From contig OU461276.1 in assembly GCA_911810475.1 (NCBI GenBank), forward strand, positions 2,729,501 through 2,793,500: 64,000 bases of DNA, read 5' to 3'. How positions within the stretch are numbered: position 1 is the first letter of the stretch; every line of letters begins with the position of its first letter. The notes beneath the pieces were generated by a model that ran no database searches, was not told the origin of the DNA, and was given only the letters and a program-made list of their open reading frames with translations. Positions 27,587 to 36,682 of the stretch are shown piece by piece. Source of the DNA: Candidatus Celerinatantimonas neptuna (GTDB lineage Bacteria > Pseudomonadota > Gammaproteobacteria > Enterobacterales > Celerinatantimonadaceae). Position numbers and translations under genes: made by a program.

Positions 27587-28350
27587 TTACCTGTTAAAAG
27601 AGGAAGTTAAGTCCCCGTAGTGATTGGAGGTATTCCCCAGGCCAGGTATACGTATCTTTGAGAATTTTGTGCTTAGTCCCAGACAGATTTTTGCCGCCAT
27701 GGATGAGTAACGAGTCAATATTTTTCGAATGATGTCCTGACTGTCGGTTGCATTTTTTGTGATCGATTTAAATGTTTTGATGTATTGACGGGGAAAATCG
27801 ATGGCATCGGGCGAATATCCTAGAATGGCTATTTCAGGATGGTATTGTTCCAGTTGATCCAGTACGGATAACCATTTCTGACGCATTGCGGGTGTTTTAT
27901 CATCAGCAACTCAGACATGCGCATGATTAAATACCGTATCAGAAGCAATGATGGTTCGAATGGATGGAATCCACAATGCAGATTGACTGGAGGAGTCCCC
28001 CAAAAATGGGCCGAGTATTTCTATACGTTGCCCTTCAAGCATTAAAAATGATTGGTCAAGTTGTCCAATGGGAATTCGTTTTTTGAACCATTCATGCCAA
28101 GGACTTTTGTTCTCCAGTAACGGATCTTAAAATCATAAGCGTCACTGACTATTTGTCCACAGTCTCGTAACGATGTAGTGCATGCATTCTTGAATGCATC
28201 TGAAATCACAGATATTCCGAGAAAATGAATGAGATAGATGGTTTGTAGCTGGCATCTGGTTTCTAAAATTTCGGTGACGAGTCGGTGGGTATTGGCCAGT
28301 ATAAATTAGGTGTCGATGACGAGCGCATCTTTTTTACCATACATAATGGT
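27587..28350 (-). pseudogene. Decayed metallo-beta-lactamase-fold hydrolase
   Basis: Reading the minus strand from about 28350: KKDALVIDT, then LANTHRLVTEILETRCQLQTIYLIHFLGI, then LEGQRIEILGPFLGDSS, ALWIPSIRTIIASDTVFNHAHV and MRQKWLSVLDQLEQYHPEIAILGYSP. This matches, in order, MBL-fold proteins of the type with VTHDHPDH...GDLVFNxxH...AGH. The HxHxDH metal motif is deleted and there are several stops and frameshifts. The last 99 codons are open and could be miscalled as a gene. Confidence 0.75.
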
Positions 28351-28558
28351 TGAGTTGACACTACTCCCATGATGTTTATCACTACCATTGAATATTTTTA
28401 TATTGAGATGGGTACCAGAAACAGTGTGACTTGAAGATATTAGAATATCCTTATAATTTTAATAGATCATTAGTGTCAGCTCTGAATAAGGATGTTTTAT
28501 CTGATGTATCATAGATGGATTTAGAGTATATGTGGTTTCTTATCCTGAGCTGAGGTTA

Positions 28559-28667
28559 AGTTAGAATGAAGCTGGATAAATGAACCGAAAGTACCTTATG
28601 GGTTTATTTAAGCTCGTTTAATGTGAACAAAAATTCAATGGTCAAAGATTGATAGCGTCAGAAGATA
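28559..28667. repeat. Degenerate relative of the MITE-like element
   Basis: Segments TTAGAATGAA, GTACCTTATGGGTT, CTCGTTTAATGTGAACAAAAATTCAA and a GCGTC end match, in order and same orientation, segments of the complete element between about 17986 and 18133, with an internal deletion and many mismatches. Its terminal repeat is eroded. Confidence 0.45.
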
Positions 28668-28726
28668 GTTAAAGAATGAAATCAAGTCGGCTTTATGATA
28701 TGAAATGCGGGCGTTACTGCTTCAGA

Positions 28727-28816
28727 TGGCGGAGAGAGAGGGATTCGAACCCTCGGTGAGATCTCTCCCACAACGGTTTTCGAGACCGTCCCATTCGGCC
28801 ACTCTGGCACCTCTCC
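28727..28816 (-). tRNA. serU: tRNA-Ser (anticodon CGA)
   Basis: The minus strand reads GGAGAGGTGCCAGAGTGG..., with the anticodon loop CTCGAAA in a stem of ACGGT and ACCGT, the long variable arm of a class II tRNA, GGTTCGAATCC in the T arm, and an encoded 3' GCCA. The acceptor GGAGAG pairs with CTCTCC. Ser CGA reads UCG codons. The 90-base length is normal for tRNA-Ser. Confidence 0.97.
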
Positions 28817-28827
28817 AACGCGTCAAT

Positions 28828-28855
28828 ATTCTAGTCTTATTATTGTATAACGCAA
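28828..28855 (-). promoter_or_regulatory. Probable sigma-70 promoter of tRNA-Ser
   Basis: Minus-strand TTGCGT (28850-28855) and TAGAAT (28828-28833) are spaced by 16 bases, followed by a GC-rich discriminator (GACGCG) before the tRNA 5' end, as is usual for stable-RNA promoters. Confidence 0.5.
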
Positions 28856-28874
28856 TGATATTTAATGTGGTTTT

Positions 28875-29190
28875 ATAAATTTTGGGTAATTTGAACGATT
28901 TTTCCTATGATCCGGCAGTTGCCATGATCTCCAGAGGGCTTAAATGTTGAATTAAATAGTGTTTGGGTCTAATTCCATACCAGTTTTTTGATGGTTGCTT
29001 CAGATGTCCTATCCAAAATAGCAACGACGATTTTTTCATAGAGATCTTTAATTATTCCGATATGAGGTTCGACGATAACAATTTAGCCTTCTGGAATTGT
29101 TGATGGGCAAGATGGGGTTGTCATAGATTCACCATGAAAGTTAAGGCGAATGCATTATCAGATACATGTGCTGATTCTGGCACCATCCCA
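28875..29190 (-). pseudogene. Remnant of an S24-peptidase phage-type repressor (C-terminal part)
   Basis: On the minus strand, across stops, one reads SCPSTIPEG, IVIVEPHI, KIVVAILDRTSEATIKKLVWN and NCRIIGKIVQITQNL. These match the C-terminal LexA-like domain of prophage repressors (MxPTIPxGxxVxV...GDIVVAxLD...ATxKRL...xIIGxVxxxxxxL). The helix-turn-helix half is not recognisable. It lies just upstream of tRNA-Ser, a common phage integration target, so it may be a prophage relic. Confidence 0.65.
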
Positions 29191-30130
29191 TAATATCATT
29201 GAGTTGTATATGTTTCTGTCCATAAGCTGGCCTGAACGTACGATAAAATTGGAACGGTCTTGGTATGTTGCCGGTAAGGTTGAACAAAAGTGTTATCATC
29301 TGGAGCATCTGCTTAGCCTATAAGGTGATTTGAAGAAGAGGAACCTTAAAAGGACTGGCGTTAAGGTATTGTGTTCGCAATGAAACATTAGAACTTGCTG
29401 TGATCAAATATATAATAACAAATAGCTCAATTGCGTAAAGTAGCCTCTAAGCGGTGGGTTAGCCGTGCCTCATTGTGCTGTCATTTGGGCAAATTAACGG
29501 ATAAAGAACGAGATGCTTTGATTCAGAAATATCAGGATTGTGATGATCTCGATGAGATCCCGCTCTGGTCATAAATTTGTGAATATGAATTTTTCTGAAT
29601 GAATTGGGATAAAAATAAAGAGGAATAGAGATGTTTTGTAATCCCATTTTGGCCTGGCACGATAAATTTTGTTAGATTCGTTTTCATTCAGGTGAGGGGC
29701 GTGGCTCGATTACTTGGGATGTTATGCAAGGTGAACTTTTAAAAATCAGAAAAATAATCCAGACATTACCTGTAAAGCTGCTGGATATTGGAATGGTGAT
29801 GTTTGCGTAGATGATATGAAAGGAAAGCATTTGGGACGAGTGGAATATTTGGTCTATTGTGAACTGATTAAACAAAAACCGAAAAGAGTGAATAGTTTGT
29901 TACAAGTGCGCCGATTACCTTATTTAGTTGAAGCGCTTATTTTTCAGATGCCAACGGGAGTTGAGTGATCCTGATTTTAAAGTGGCTGATGCTGATATGG
30001 CTAACTAACTGTTCCTAAATGGAGATTACTAGAGAATCAAAAAGAAGGGAACTCGGTCACATTTGTGTGATCTGATAAGTCGCCAAACACACCAAAACCA
30101 CAAAGCAATACCAGTGCCATGAGTCTAACA
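29191..30130. other. Decayed accessory DNA without intact genes
   Basis: Short open stretches can be read on the plus strand: LGKLTDKERDALIQKYQD (about 29486) and CKAAGYWNGDVCVDDMKGK followed by RVEYLVYCELIKQKPKRVNSLLQVRRL (about 29768-29930). They look like former protein-coding sequence, but I cannot assign a family. Given the neighbouring repressor remnant, phage origin is possible. Confidence 0.4.
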
Positions 30131-30345
30131 TGACCTGGCGGCGCAGAGCGATGCCGTATTATCAAAAACATGCACAAAACAAAGGATAAAGATCATTATC
30201 ACCGTTTGAATGCCATATTACATTTAGCTGACGGAAAAATAGTTACAAAGGTTTCTCTGCTACTTGCCGCCACCCGCTCATCGGTGAATCGTTGGGTTCA
30301 CTGGTATACCGAATATGCATCTGTGGCAGGATGCAAATATTCCCT
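30131..30345 (+). pseudogene. N-terminal remnant of an IS630-type transposase
   Basis: ATGACCTGGCGGCGC starts MTWRRRAMPYYQKHAQNKG, then a frameshift leads to HRLNAILHLADGKIVTKVSLLLAATRSSVNRWVHWYTEY, the helix-turn-helix region of IS630-family transposases. The DDE catalytic part is missing and no terminal repeats are visible. Confidence 0.7.
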
Positions 30346-30427
30346 TTTATTCAGATAGCCGCTGTCCTGAAGGTCCATGCAGAACAGTTTAATGCAGATT
30401 GAATTGTGATTTTTCTTATTTCTTTTC

Positions 30428-30456
30428 AAAAAACAGGCAGCTTTAAAGCTGCCTGC
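30428..30456 (-). terminator. Rho-independent terminator of the aldehyde dehydrogenase gene
   Basis: A perfect 22-base palindrome (CAGGCAGCTTT and complement, 30434-30455) is followed on the minus strand by TTTTTT. It lies about 27 bases after the stop codon. Confidence 0.9.
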
Positions 30457-30482
30457 ATTTCAAAGATCTTATCTCAGCGTGT

Positions 30483-31874
30483 TTAGAAAGGTGCGTCGAT
30501 ATCGACGATGTCGATTAATTTGTGATTGACGAACTCTTTTAAACCCAAATCCAATAACTCACGTCCATAACCTGAACGGCGAACCCCACCAAAAGGTAGA
30601 TCCGCTTTTACCATGGTTGGATGATTGACATAAACCATCCCGGTTGAAATTTTACTTGCGACTTCATAACCCCGTTTCGTATCTTGGGTAAAGACCGAAC
30701 CACCGAGTCCAAATGGTGAATCGTTGGCGATTGCAATTGCGTCAGCGTCATCTTTAGCTTTAAGGATCATTGATACCGGACCGAAAAACTCCCAATAGTA
30801 AGCCGGGTTGTCTGGGGTCACATTTGTCAGAATAGTAGGCTGGACAAAAGCACCTTGTTCTGGAACTTTCGGGCCAACTTCTGTTGCCGTTGCGCCCAAT
30901 TCAACCGCTTTTTGGATCTGTTCTTTCACTTCATCTGCAGCGCCCTGAGATGATAACGGGGCTAATGTTGTGGTTTCATCCATCGGATCGCCAGTTTTGA
31001 GTCCGGCAACTCCTTCTTGATATAGTTTTAAGAATTCATCATAAACGTCTTCAACAATAATCATTCGTTTTGATGAGACGCACACCTGCCCGCCATTCCA
31101 GTGACGACCAAATACTGCCCATTTGACTGTTTTTTCCATCTCTGCATCGGCCAGTACTACAAAGGCATCAGCACCACCGAGTTCCATTGTTGATTTTTTC
31201 AGTGCATTCGCAGCGGTTGATGCAACTTTTGCTCCTGCGGCTTCAGAGCCGGTTAATGCGACACCGTGAACGCGTGGATCGTTGAGAATAGTTTCGATGT
31301 GTTGACGGGATGCAAACAGATTGGTGAAACATCCTTTAGGTAATCCGGCGTCTAACATAAGTTGTTCGAAAGCTGATGCGCATTGAGGAACATTGGAGGC
31401 GTGTTTAAGCAAAATCACGTTGCCAGCTGATAATTGAGGCGCAAGAATCCGGGCAATCTGATAGAACGGGAAGTTCCAGGGTTCAATAGCCAGAATAATC
31501 CCCAGAGGTTCATGAACTAAAACCGCTTCACCTTCAGATGGGTCTTCGACAGGAAGTTTTTGTGGTTCCAGTAATTTTTCAGCATGTTTGACATAGTACT
31601 CGAGAATTTTTGCAGATAGCTCAACTTCAGCCTTGGCCTCTGTGAACAATTTCCCCATTTCCAGAGTCAATAATTTAGCGTATTTTTCTGGTTCCTGGCG
31701 TAATAAATCGGCTGCTTTTTGTAAAATGGTTCTGCGTTGTGCAAAGCTTGTTTCTTTCCAGCTTAAGAATGCGGCATGACTTTCATCCAAAGCAGCTTCA
31801 ATTTGTGCATCGGTAGCATTTGGAAATGTCTGAATGAGCTCACCCGTATAAGGATTGGTTGTTGCGTAAGGCAT
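30483..31874 (-). CDS. NAD(P)-dependent aldehyde dehydrogenase, succinate-semialdehyde dehydrogenase-like
   Basis: The 463-residue protein starts MPYATTNPYTGELIQTFPNATD. It carries the ALDH superfamily motifs EPWNFPFYQI (about 133), the catalytic Glu in MELGGADAFV (about 231), the catalytic Cys in NGGQVCVSSKR (about 265) and the C-terminal PFGGVRRSGYGREL. Length and N terminus fit the short SSADH group (Sad/GabD-like) that oxidises succinate semialdehyde to succinate. The substrate cannot be fixed from sequence. It is monocistronic, with its own terminator and no GABA transaminase nearby. Confidence 0.85.
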   Translation of the reverse strand: MPYATTNPYTGELIQTFPNATDAQIEAALDESHAAFLSWKETSFAQRRTILQKAADLLRQEPEKYAKLLTLEMGKLFTEAKAEVELSAKILEYYVKHAEKLLEPQKLPVEDPSEGEAVLVHEPLGIILAIEPWNFPFYQIARILAPQLSAGNVILLKHASNVPQCASAFEQLMLDAGLPKGCFTNLFASRQHIETILNDPRVHGVALTGSEAAGAKVASTAANALKKSTMELGGADAFVVLADAEMEKTVKWAVFGRHWNGGQVCVSSKRMIIVEDVYDEFLKLYQEGVAGLKTGDPMDETTTLAPLSSQGAADEVKEQIQKAVELGATATEVGPKVPEQGAFVQPTILTNVTPDNPAYYWEFFGPVSMILKAKDDADAIAIANDSPFGLGGSVFTQDTKRGYEVASKISTGMVYVNHPTMVKADLPFGGVRRSGYGRELLDLGLKEFVNHKLIDIVDIDAPF

Positions 31875-32289
31875 AGGGTTCTCCTCTCTGAAACTAGATA
31901 CATCACTTACTTCTCGTCAGTGACATATTGGCAGCAAAATATTCATATCCTGATGAGATATGAATGGCTTTATTTTCATTTGAGACACCTGTTTTATTGA
32001 TTAACAAGTTAACAGATATCGATTTTTTATAAACCGTTGTTATGATATCTGAATTAAAATGACAAACGAATTTTAACTCAAATACCAATAATGTTAATGA
32101 GGTAGTTATAACATCATGCCATTAAATCATGATGTTATCAATTTGTAAGTTATTATTAACCTGAATTATAATAAGGTCTTTGAACTGTCTCCCGATTTTG
32201 AGGATGAAAGGCAGCTGAGTGTCATTTTTTGAATGGAGTTCAAATAAACCTTGTTGAATTCAGGCTTATCGAATTCATCTTTAAGAAGA
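31875..32289. other. Intergenic region upstream of the aldehyde dehydrogenase
   Basis: About 415 AT-rich bases contain no gene that I can support. The right part lies downstream of the LysR gene and the left part should hold the dehydrogenase promoter. Confidence 0.5.
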
Positions 32290-33207
32290 TCAGCGTTTAC
32301 TTTGTGGTTGTTGAGGGGTGAGAAAAGCCTGTTTAAAGTAACCACGAATGGCCTGCATGGCAGATGTAAAAGGACGTTCTTTGCGCCAGGCTAATCCAAC
32401 ATTCATTGGATCAACTTCATCATCAAGCGTTAACGTTTCAATACGTCTTCCTTCCAGAGACCAGGGGCGGTAAACCAAATCAGAGAGCAGTGATATTCCC
32501 AGTCCGTTTGCAACCATACTGCGAACCGATTCAACCGACGATGTATATAAAATAACATTTGGCTGATGGCCACTTTTTTCCCAATAACGCATAGCACTTT
32601 GAGCTGCTTCATCGACGGTCAGCATAATAAAAGGTTCGCTGGCAATATCAGCTAATTTAACGCTTGGTCGCTCAAGAAGTGGATGGTGACTGGGTAGCCA
32701 GAGTCGCCTTTGTGAGCTAAATAACGGTTCTGCAATGATTTCTGGATGGGTTAGATTGTCAGTTAACACAATGCCCATATCCAGGCGGTTTTCTAACAGG
32801 CTGGTTTCAATGTCAGCTCGCTCTTGTTCCAGAAGATCAATATGAATATTGGGATACCAGTTTGAAAGGCGCTGTAAGTGGTAGGGTAAAAAATAGCCCT
32901 GAACGGTGTAGCTGGCTGTCAGGCTGAGGCTGCCATGGGCCTGCTCATGAGTATGAGGAAGCTTTAACGCATCATCAACGCTACGGGTGATTGAATAGGC
33001 GTGATTGAGAAAATGACGTCCACTATCTGTGAGTGTCATTCCTTGAGAAGAGCGTTCAAATAGCTCCGCTCCCAATAAATTTTCTAATTCTTTGATTGCA
33101 GCGGTTACCGCAGACTGCGAAATGTTCAGATGAATTGCGGCTTGTGAGATCCGACCGATCTCTGCTGTTGCAATAAAATATCGTATTTGTCGTAATGTTA
33201 AGGACAT
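32290..33207 (-). CDS. LysR-family regulator, divergent from the pxp–acc operon
   Basis: The 305-residue protein has an N-terminal winged HTH (about 1-60: LRQIRYFIATAEIGRISQAAIHLNISQSAVTAAIKELE) and a type 2 periplasmic-binding-like effector domain (about 90-295). It is transcribed away from pxpA across 119 bases, the classical LysR arrangement, so it most likely controls pxpA–accB–accC–pxpB–pxpC and perhaps the permease. The inducer is unknown; the operon's substrate is the natural guess. Confidence 0.88.
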   Translation of the reverse strand: MSLTLRQIRYFIATAEIGRISQAAIHLNISQSAVTAAIKELENLLGAELFERSSQGMTLTDSGRHFLNHAYSITRSVDDALKLPHTHEQAHGSLSLTASYTVQGYFLPYHLQRLSNWYPNIHIDLLEQERADIETSLLENRLDMGIVLTDNLTHPEIIAEPLFSSQRRLWLPSHHPLLERPSVKLADIASEPFIMLTVDEAAQSAMRYWEKSGHQPNVILYTSSVESVRSMVANGLGISLLSDLVYRPWSLEGRRIETLTLDDEVDPMNVGLAWRKERPFTSAMQAIRGYFKQAFLTPQQPQSKR

Positions 33208-33326
33208 TATTCTATAACCTGGGGGGTATCTGTTTTTTTTATATTAGACTATCAAAAAATAACGCTTCTGGAATGTTTCATTTTCTTTTTATATTGAATA
33301 AATGTTAATCAGAAAAAGCGAGTTTT

Positions 33327-34097
33327 ATGCAATCAGTCGATTTTAATTCAGATATGGGGGAAGGATTTGGTCCCTGGACCATTGGTGATGATGTGGATGC
33401 CCAGCTGATGCCATTACTGAGTTCGGCAAATATAGCCACCGGATTCCATGCCGGGGATCCATCAACGATGGCCCGGACCCTGGAATTAGCCAAAGCGCAT
33501 GATGTGGCTGTTGGTGCGCATCCTGGCTTTCGAGACTTGGTTGGATTTGGTCGTCGCCATATGAACGCATCTCATCAGGAAATTATTAATGATGTGATTT
33601 ATCAGATTGGCGCAATGCGCGAGTTGGCTTGCCAGTATGGATTGCCTTTGCAACATGTTAAACCCCACGGGGCCTTATATATGTATCTGTCCAAAGAGCC
33701 CCAACTGGCCCGGTCGTTGGTTGAAACAATCCATCAGGTGGATTCAGCGTTAGCTGTTTACTGTTTGTATGGTAGTGAAGTTTATAAAGCAGCTGTTGAG
33801 TTTGACCAGCCTGTTGTATGTGAATTTTATGCTGACCGTGAGTATGACCAGAGTGGTTCTATTGTCTTTATCAGACGAACTGAGCCATTGGAGCCGCTTC
33901 AGGTAGCAAGGCGTGTATTAAAAGCTTGTCAGTCTAATCAGGTGACCACATTTGATGGTAAGGAAATTACGATTTCTTTTGATTCAATCTGTTTACATAG
34001 TGATACACCTGGTGCATTGCCACTGGCCCGGGCAATTGTTGAGCAACTTAATGCGGCTGATATCCCGATAGAAACGGCATCAGTCAGTTATCTATAA
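33327..34097 (+). CDS. pxpA: PxpA, LamB/YcsF-family 5-oxoprolinase subunit A
   Basis: The 256 residues open with the family signature [14 protein letters not shown] and carry [10 protein letters not shown] (about 37), [18 protein letters not shown] (about 115) and FYADREY (about 172). PxpA works with PxpB and PxpC in ATP-dependent opening of 5-oxoproline to glutamate in Bacillus and E. coli. Here it leads an operon that also holds biotin carboxylase and a biotin carrier, so the true substrate may differ. The LysR gene is divergent. Confidence 0.92.
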   Translation: MQSVDFNSDMGEGFGPWTIGDDVDAQLMPLLSSANIATGFHAGDPSTMARTLELAKAHDVAVGAHPGFRDLVGFGRRHMNASHQEIINDVIYQIGAMRELACQYGLPLQHVKPHGALYMYLSKEPQLARSLVETIHQVDSALAVYCLYGSEVYKAAVEFDQPVVCEFYADREYDQSGSIVFIRRTEPLEPLQVARRVLKACQSNQVTTFDGKEITISFDSICLHSDTPGALPLARAIVEQLNAADIPIETASVSYL

Positions 34098-34161
34098 CTG
34101 TAATCCATTAAAAATTATATAAAAAATAAGCAAACACAATATCAAGTAAGAGGACTCTAAA

Positions 34162-34410
34162 ATGGCCCACCATGAAATATTATCGCCTTTACCCGGTATT
34201 TTTTACCGTTGCCCGTCGCCTGATTCTCCGCCATTTGTTGAAGAAGGTGCTGCTGTTGAGGCTGGCACAACGATCGGTTTAATTGAGGTTATGAAGCAGT
34301 TTAGCGAATTGAAAACTGAGGTTGCAGGCGTGGTCGGTGAATTTGAGATTGGTAATGCAGATAGCATTGCCCCGGGACAGTTGATTGTTTGTGTCGATAT
34401 GGGAGATTAG
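34162..34410 (+). CDS. accB: Biotin carboxyl carrier-type protein
   Basis: An 82-residue single biotinyl domain without the Pro/Ala-rich linker and N-terminal part of the fatty-acid AccB (about 156 residues). The biotin site reads IEVMKQF, with Lys45 as acceptor; the usual motif is (A/V)MKM, so the residue after Lys is Gln. LSPLPGIFYRCPSPDSPPFVEEG at the start replaces the standard APMVGTFYRSPSP. It lies between pxpA and accC and is most likely dedicated to this operon, not to fatty-acid synthesis. The symbol marks homology only. Confidence 0.88.
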   Translation: MAHHEILSPLPGIFYRCPSPDSPPFVEEGAAVEAGTTIGLIEVMKQFSELKTEVAGVVGEFEIGNADSIAPGQLIVCVDMGD

Positions 34411-34419
34411 GTAACACGG

Positions 34420-35814
34420 ATGTCTCAGACTGAACATAAATTATTCATTGCAAATCGCGGTGAAATTGCAATGCGGATTCTCCGGGCGGCTAAATCGCTG
34501 GGTATTTCAACAGTTGCCGCATGTAGTGAAGCAGATAAAGATTCAATGGCTGCCCGTGAAGCTGATGAAGTTCAAATAATCGGCCCGGCCCGGGCTGACC
34601 AGAGCTATCTGAATATTGAGTCGTTAATCCAGGCTGCAAAAGCGTGTGGGGCAACGGCAATTCATCCCGGATATGGTTTTTTGGCAGAAAATTCTGATTT
34701 TGCTGAGCAGGTGGTTCAGGCGGGATTTAAATTTGTGGGTCCGACAGCGAAGAGCATTCGGTTGATGGGGGATAAATCTTCAGCCAGACAAGCGGCTGCA
34801 AAAGCAGGGGTTTCTGTAGTTCCTGGATCAGACGGAGAGGTTCAGACGTTAGCGGATGCATTACGTGCGGCTGAAATCGTTGGTTTTCCATTACTGATAA
34901 AAGCAAGTGCCGGTGGTGGTGGCCGCGGGATACGGATCGCTCACCATACCGGCGATCTGGAACGAGAGTTCCCGATCGCCCAGGGGGAAGCTAAAGCTGC
35001 TTTTGGCAGCGGAGCACTTTATCTGGAGCGTTTTGTGTCGAATGCCCGTCATGTTGAAGTTCAGATTTTAGGGGATGGTCAGCGTGTCGTACATTTATAC
35101 GAACGTGAGTGTTCACTGCAACGACGCCGTCAGAAAGTATTTGAAGAAGCCCCATGCGCTGTCTTATCCGATGAACAGCGCATTGCTTTATGCCAGAGTG
35201 CGGTCAATCTTGCCCAGTCGATTGGTTATCAGGGGGCTGGAACACTGGAATATCTGTTCGATGAATCAACCGGTGAATTTTTCTTTATCGAGATGAATAC
35301 TCGCATTCAGGTCGAGCATCCGATTTCGGAAATGGTCACCGGCGTTGATTTAGTCCAGTGGATGATTCGTATTGCTTTAGGTGAACCGCTCTCGTTGACT
35401 CAAGAGCAGATTGAGCTCAAAGGTGCAGCTCTGGAAATGCGAATTAATGCGGAAGATCCCAAGCTTAATTTTTTCCCATCGCCTGGAACCATCAGTGAAT
35501 TATGCTGGCCACAAGGTGAAGGAATCCGGATTGAAAGCCACATTTATGCAGGATATACCATTCCTCCTTACTATGATTCATTACTCGCCAAATTGATTGT
35601 TCATGGTGAAAACCGATCTCAGGCGTTTGAACGTGCGGACGAGGCGTTGCAACAGCTTTGTTTGTCTGGCGTTGCGACTACGATTCCTCTTCACCAGATG
35701 TTACTTCATGATCCACTGATCCAATCGGCCAATTTTAATACGAATACGCTAGAGCATTGGTTGAGTGAACACTTAGATGAACTGAAAAAGGAGCCAGAAC
35801 ATGAGTCATCATGA
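34420..35814 (+). CDS. accC: Biotin carboxylase subunit
   Basis: The 464 residues hold the biotin carboxylase fold: ANRGEIAMRILRAAKSLGI (N-terminal), the glycine-rich ATP-grasp loop KASAGGGGRGIRIA (about 163), the HVEVQILGD motif, RECSLQRRRQKVFEEAP, EFFFIEMNTRIQVEHPISEMVTG (catalytic Glu and Arg) and ALEMRINAEDP. It carboxylates the biotin on the carrier protein using ATP and bicarbonate. It starts 10 bases after accB and overlaps pxpB by 14 bases, so it belongs to this operon. Confidence 0.93.
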   Translation: MSQTEHKLFIANRGEIAMRILRAAKSLGISTVAACSEADKDSMAAREADEVQIIGPARADQSYLNIESLIQAAKACGATAIHPGYGFLAENSDFAEQVVQAGFKFVGPTAKSIRLMGDKSSARQAAAKAGVSVVPGSDGEVQTLADALRAAEIVGFPLLIKASAGGGGRGIRIAHHTGDLEREFPIAQGEAKAAFGSGALYLERFVSNARHVEVQILGDGQRVVHLYERECSLQRRRQKVFEEAPCAVLSDEQRIALCQSAVNLAQSIGYQGAGTLEYLFDESTGEFFFIEMNTRIQVEHPISEMVTGVDLVQWMIRIALGEPLSLTQEQIELKGAALEMRINAEDPKLNFFPSPGTISELCWPQGEGIRIESHIYAGYTIPPYYDSLLAKLIVHGENRSQAFERADEALQQLCLSGVATTIPLHQMLLHDPLIQSANFNTNTLEHWLSEHLDELKKEPEHESS

Positions 35815-36682
35815 GATTCGATACAGCTTTGGTGGTGATGAACACTTGTTTGCTGAGGTGAGCGAATCGATGTCATTAGATGCTTTTTTCCATGGGTATG
35901 GCATCACTCAGGCCATCGAGTCGGCCAATATTCCAGGGATCTTGGATGTGTGTCTGGCCAACGCGTCGTTTCAGGTCCGTTTTAATCCCGACGTGATTAC
36001 ACCGGATGAACTGTTAAAGCGGGTCAAATCACTATCTGGAGCAAATGGTGCCAATACGCGATTACAAACCCGGATTATTGAAATTCCCGTTCTGTATAAC
36101 GACCCCTGGACACATGAAACACTGATGCGCTTTCGGGACCGCCATCAGAGCCCGGAACAAACCGATTTAGAGTATGCAGCAAAGATTAATGGGCTCTCTG
36201 ATATCGATGCGTTTATTCAGGCTCACAGCGCTACCCCCTGGTTTGTTTCTATGGTTGGTTTTGTGGCCGGTCTTCCTTTTATGTATCAGATGGTGGACCG
36301 GGAGCACCAGCTTGAGGTCCCCAAATACTTAAGCCCCAGGACGGATACCCCCAAACAGACTCTGGGTCACGGCGGATGCTTCGGATGTATTTACTCTGTT
36401 CGTGGTGCCGGGGGATATCAGATGTTCGGGATTACCCCAGCTCCTATCTATGATCCTCAGCAGGAGATGTCTTATCTGCACGATTCTATGGTGTTTTTCC
36501 GGGCTGGCGATATTGTGCAGTTTAAAGCCATTGATCGGGTAACTTATGATGCGATGCTTATTGATGTGGAATCAGGGCAGTTTGAATTAAACATCAGGCC
36601 CGTCGAGTTTGATCTGGATGCTTTTAAGAGCGACCCAAACCGTTATAAAGACCAGTTAAAGGAGACACTTTATGTCGATTGA
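35801..36682 (+). CDS. pxpB: PxpB, 5-oxoprolinase subunit B / KipI-like
   Basis: The 293 residues belong to the KipI/allophanate hydrolase subunit 1 family. Seen are FGGDEHLFAEVSE at the start, the cyclophilin-like second half with FVAGLPFMYQM, the STR/LGHGG turn (TLGHGGCFGCIYSV) and GGYQMFGITPAPIYDP. It is longer than B. subtilis KipI (about 240), mainly from extra residues before about 110. The family forms half of the carboxyltransferase domain in urea carboxylase. It overlaps accC and pxpC. Confidence 0.9.
   Translation: MSHHEIRYSFGGDEHLFAEVSESMSLDAFFHGYGITQAIESANIPGILDVCLANASFQVRFNPDVITPDELLKRVKSLSGANGANTRLQTRIIEIPVLYNDPWTHETLMRFRDRHQSPEQTDLEYAAKINGLSDIDAFIQAHSATPWFVSMVGFVAGLPFMYQMVDREHQLEVPKYLSPRTDTPKQTLGHGGCFGCIYSVRGAGGYQMFGITPAPIYDPQQEMSYLHDSMVFFRAGDIVQFKAIDRVTYDAMLIDVESGQFELNIRPVEFDLDAFKSDPNRYKDQLKETLYVD

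Noticed and set aside
29459-29875. Two minus-strand frames of about 60 codons as genes
   Set aside because: They lie antisense to better-looking, broken plus-strand coding fragments and have no start signals.
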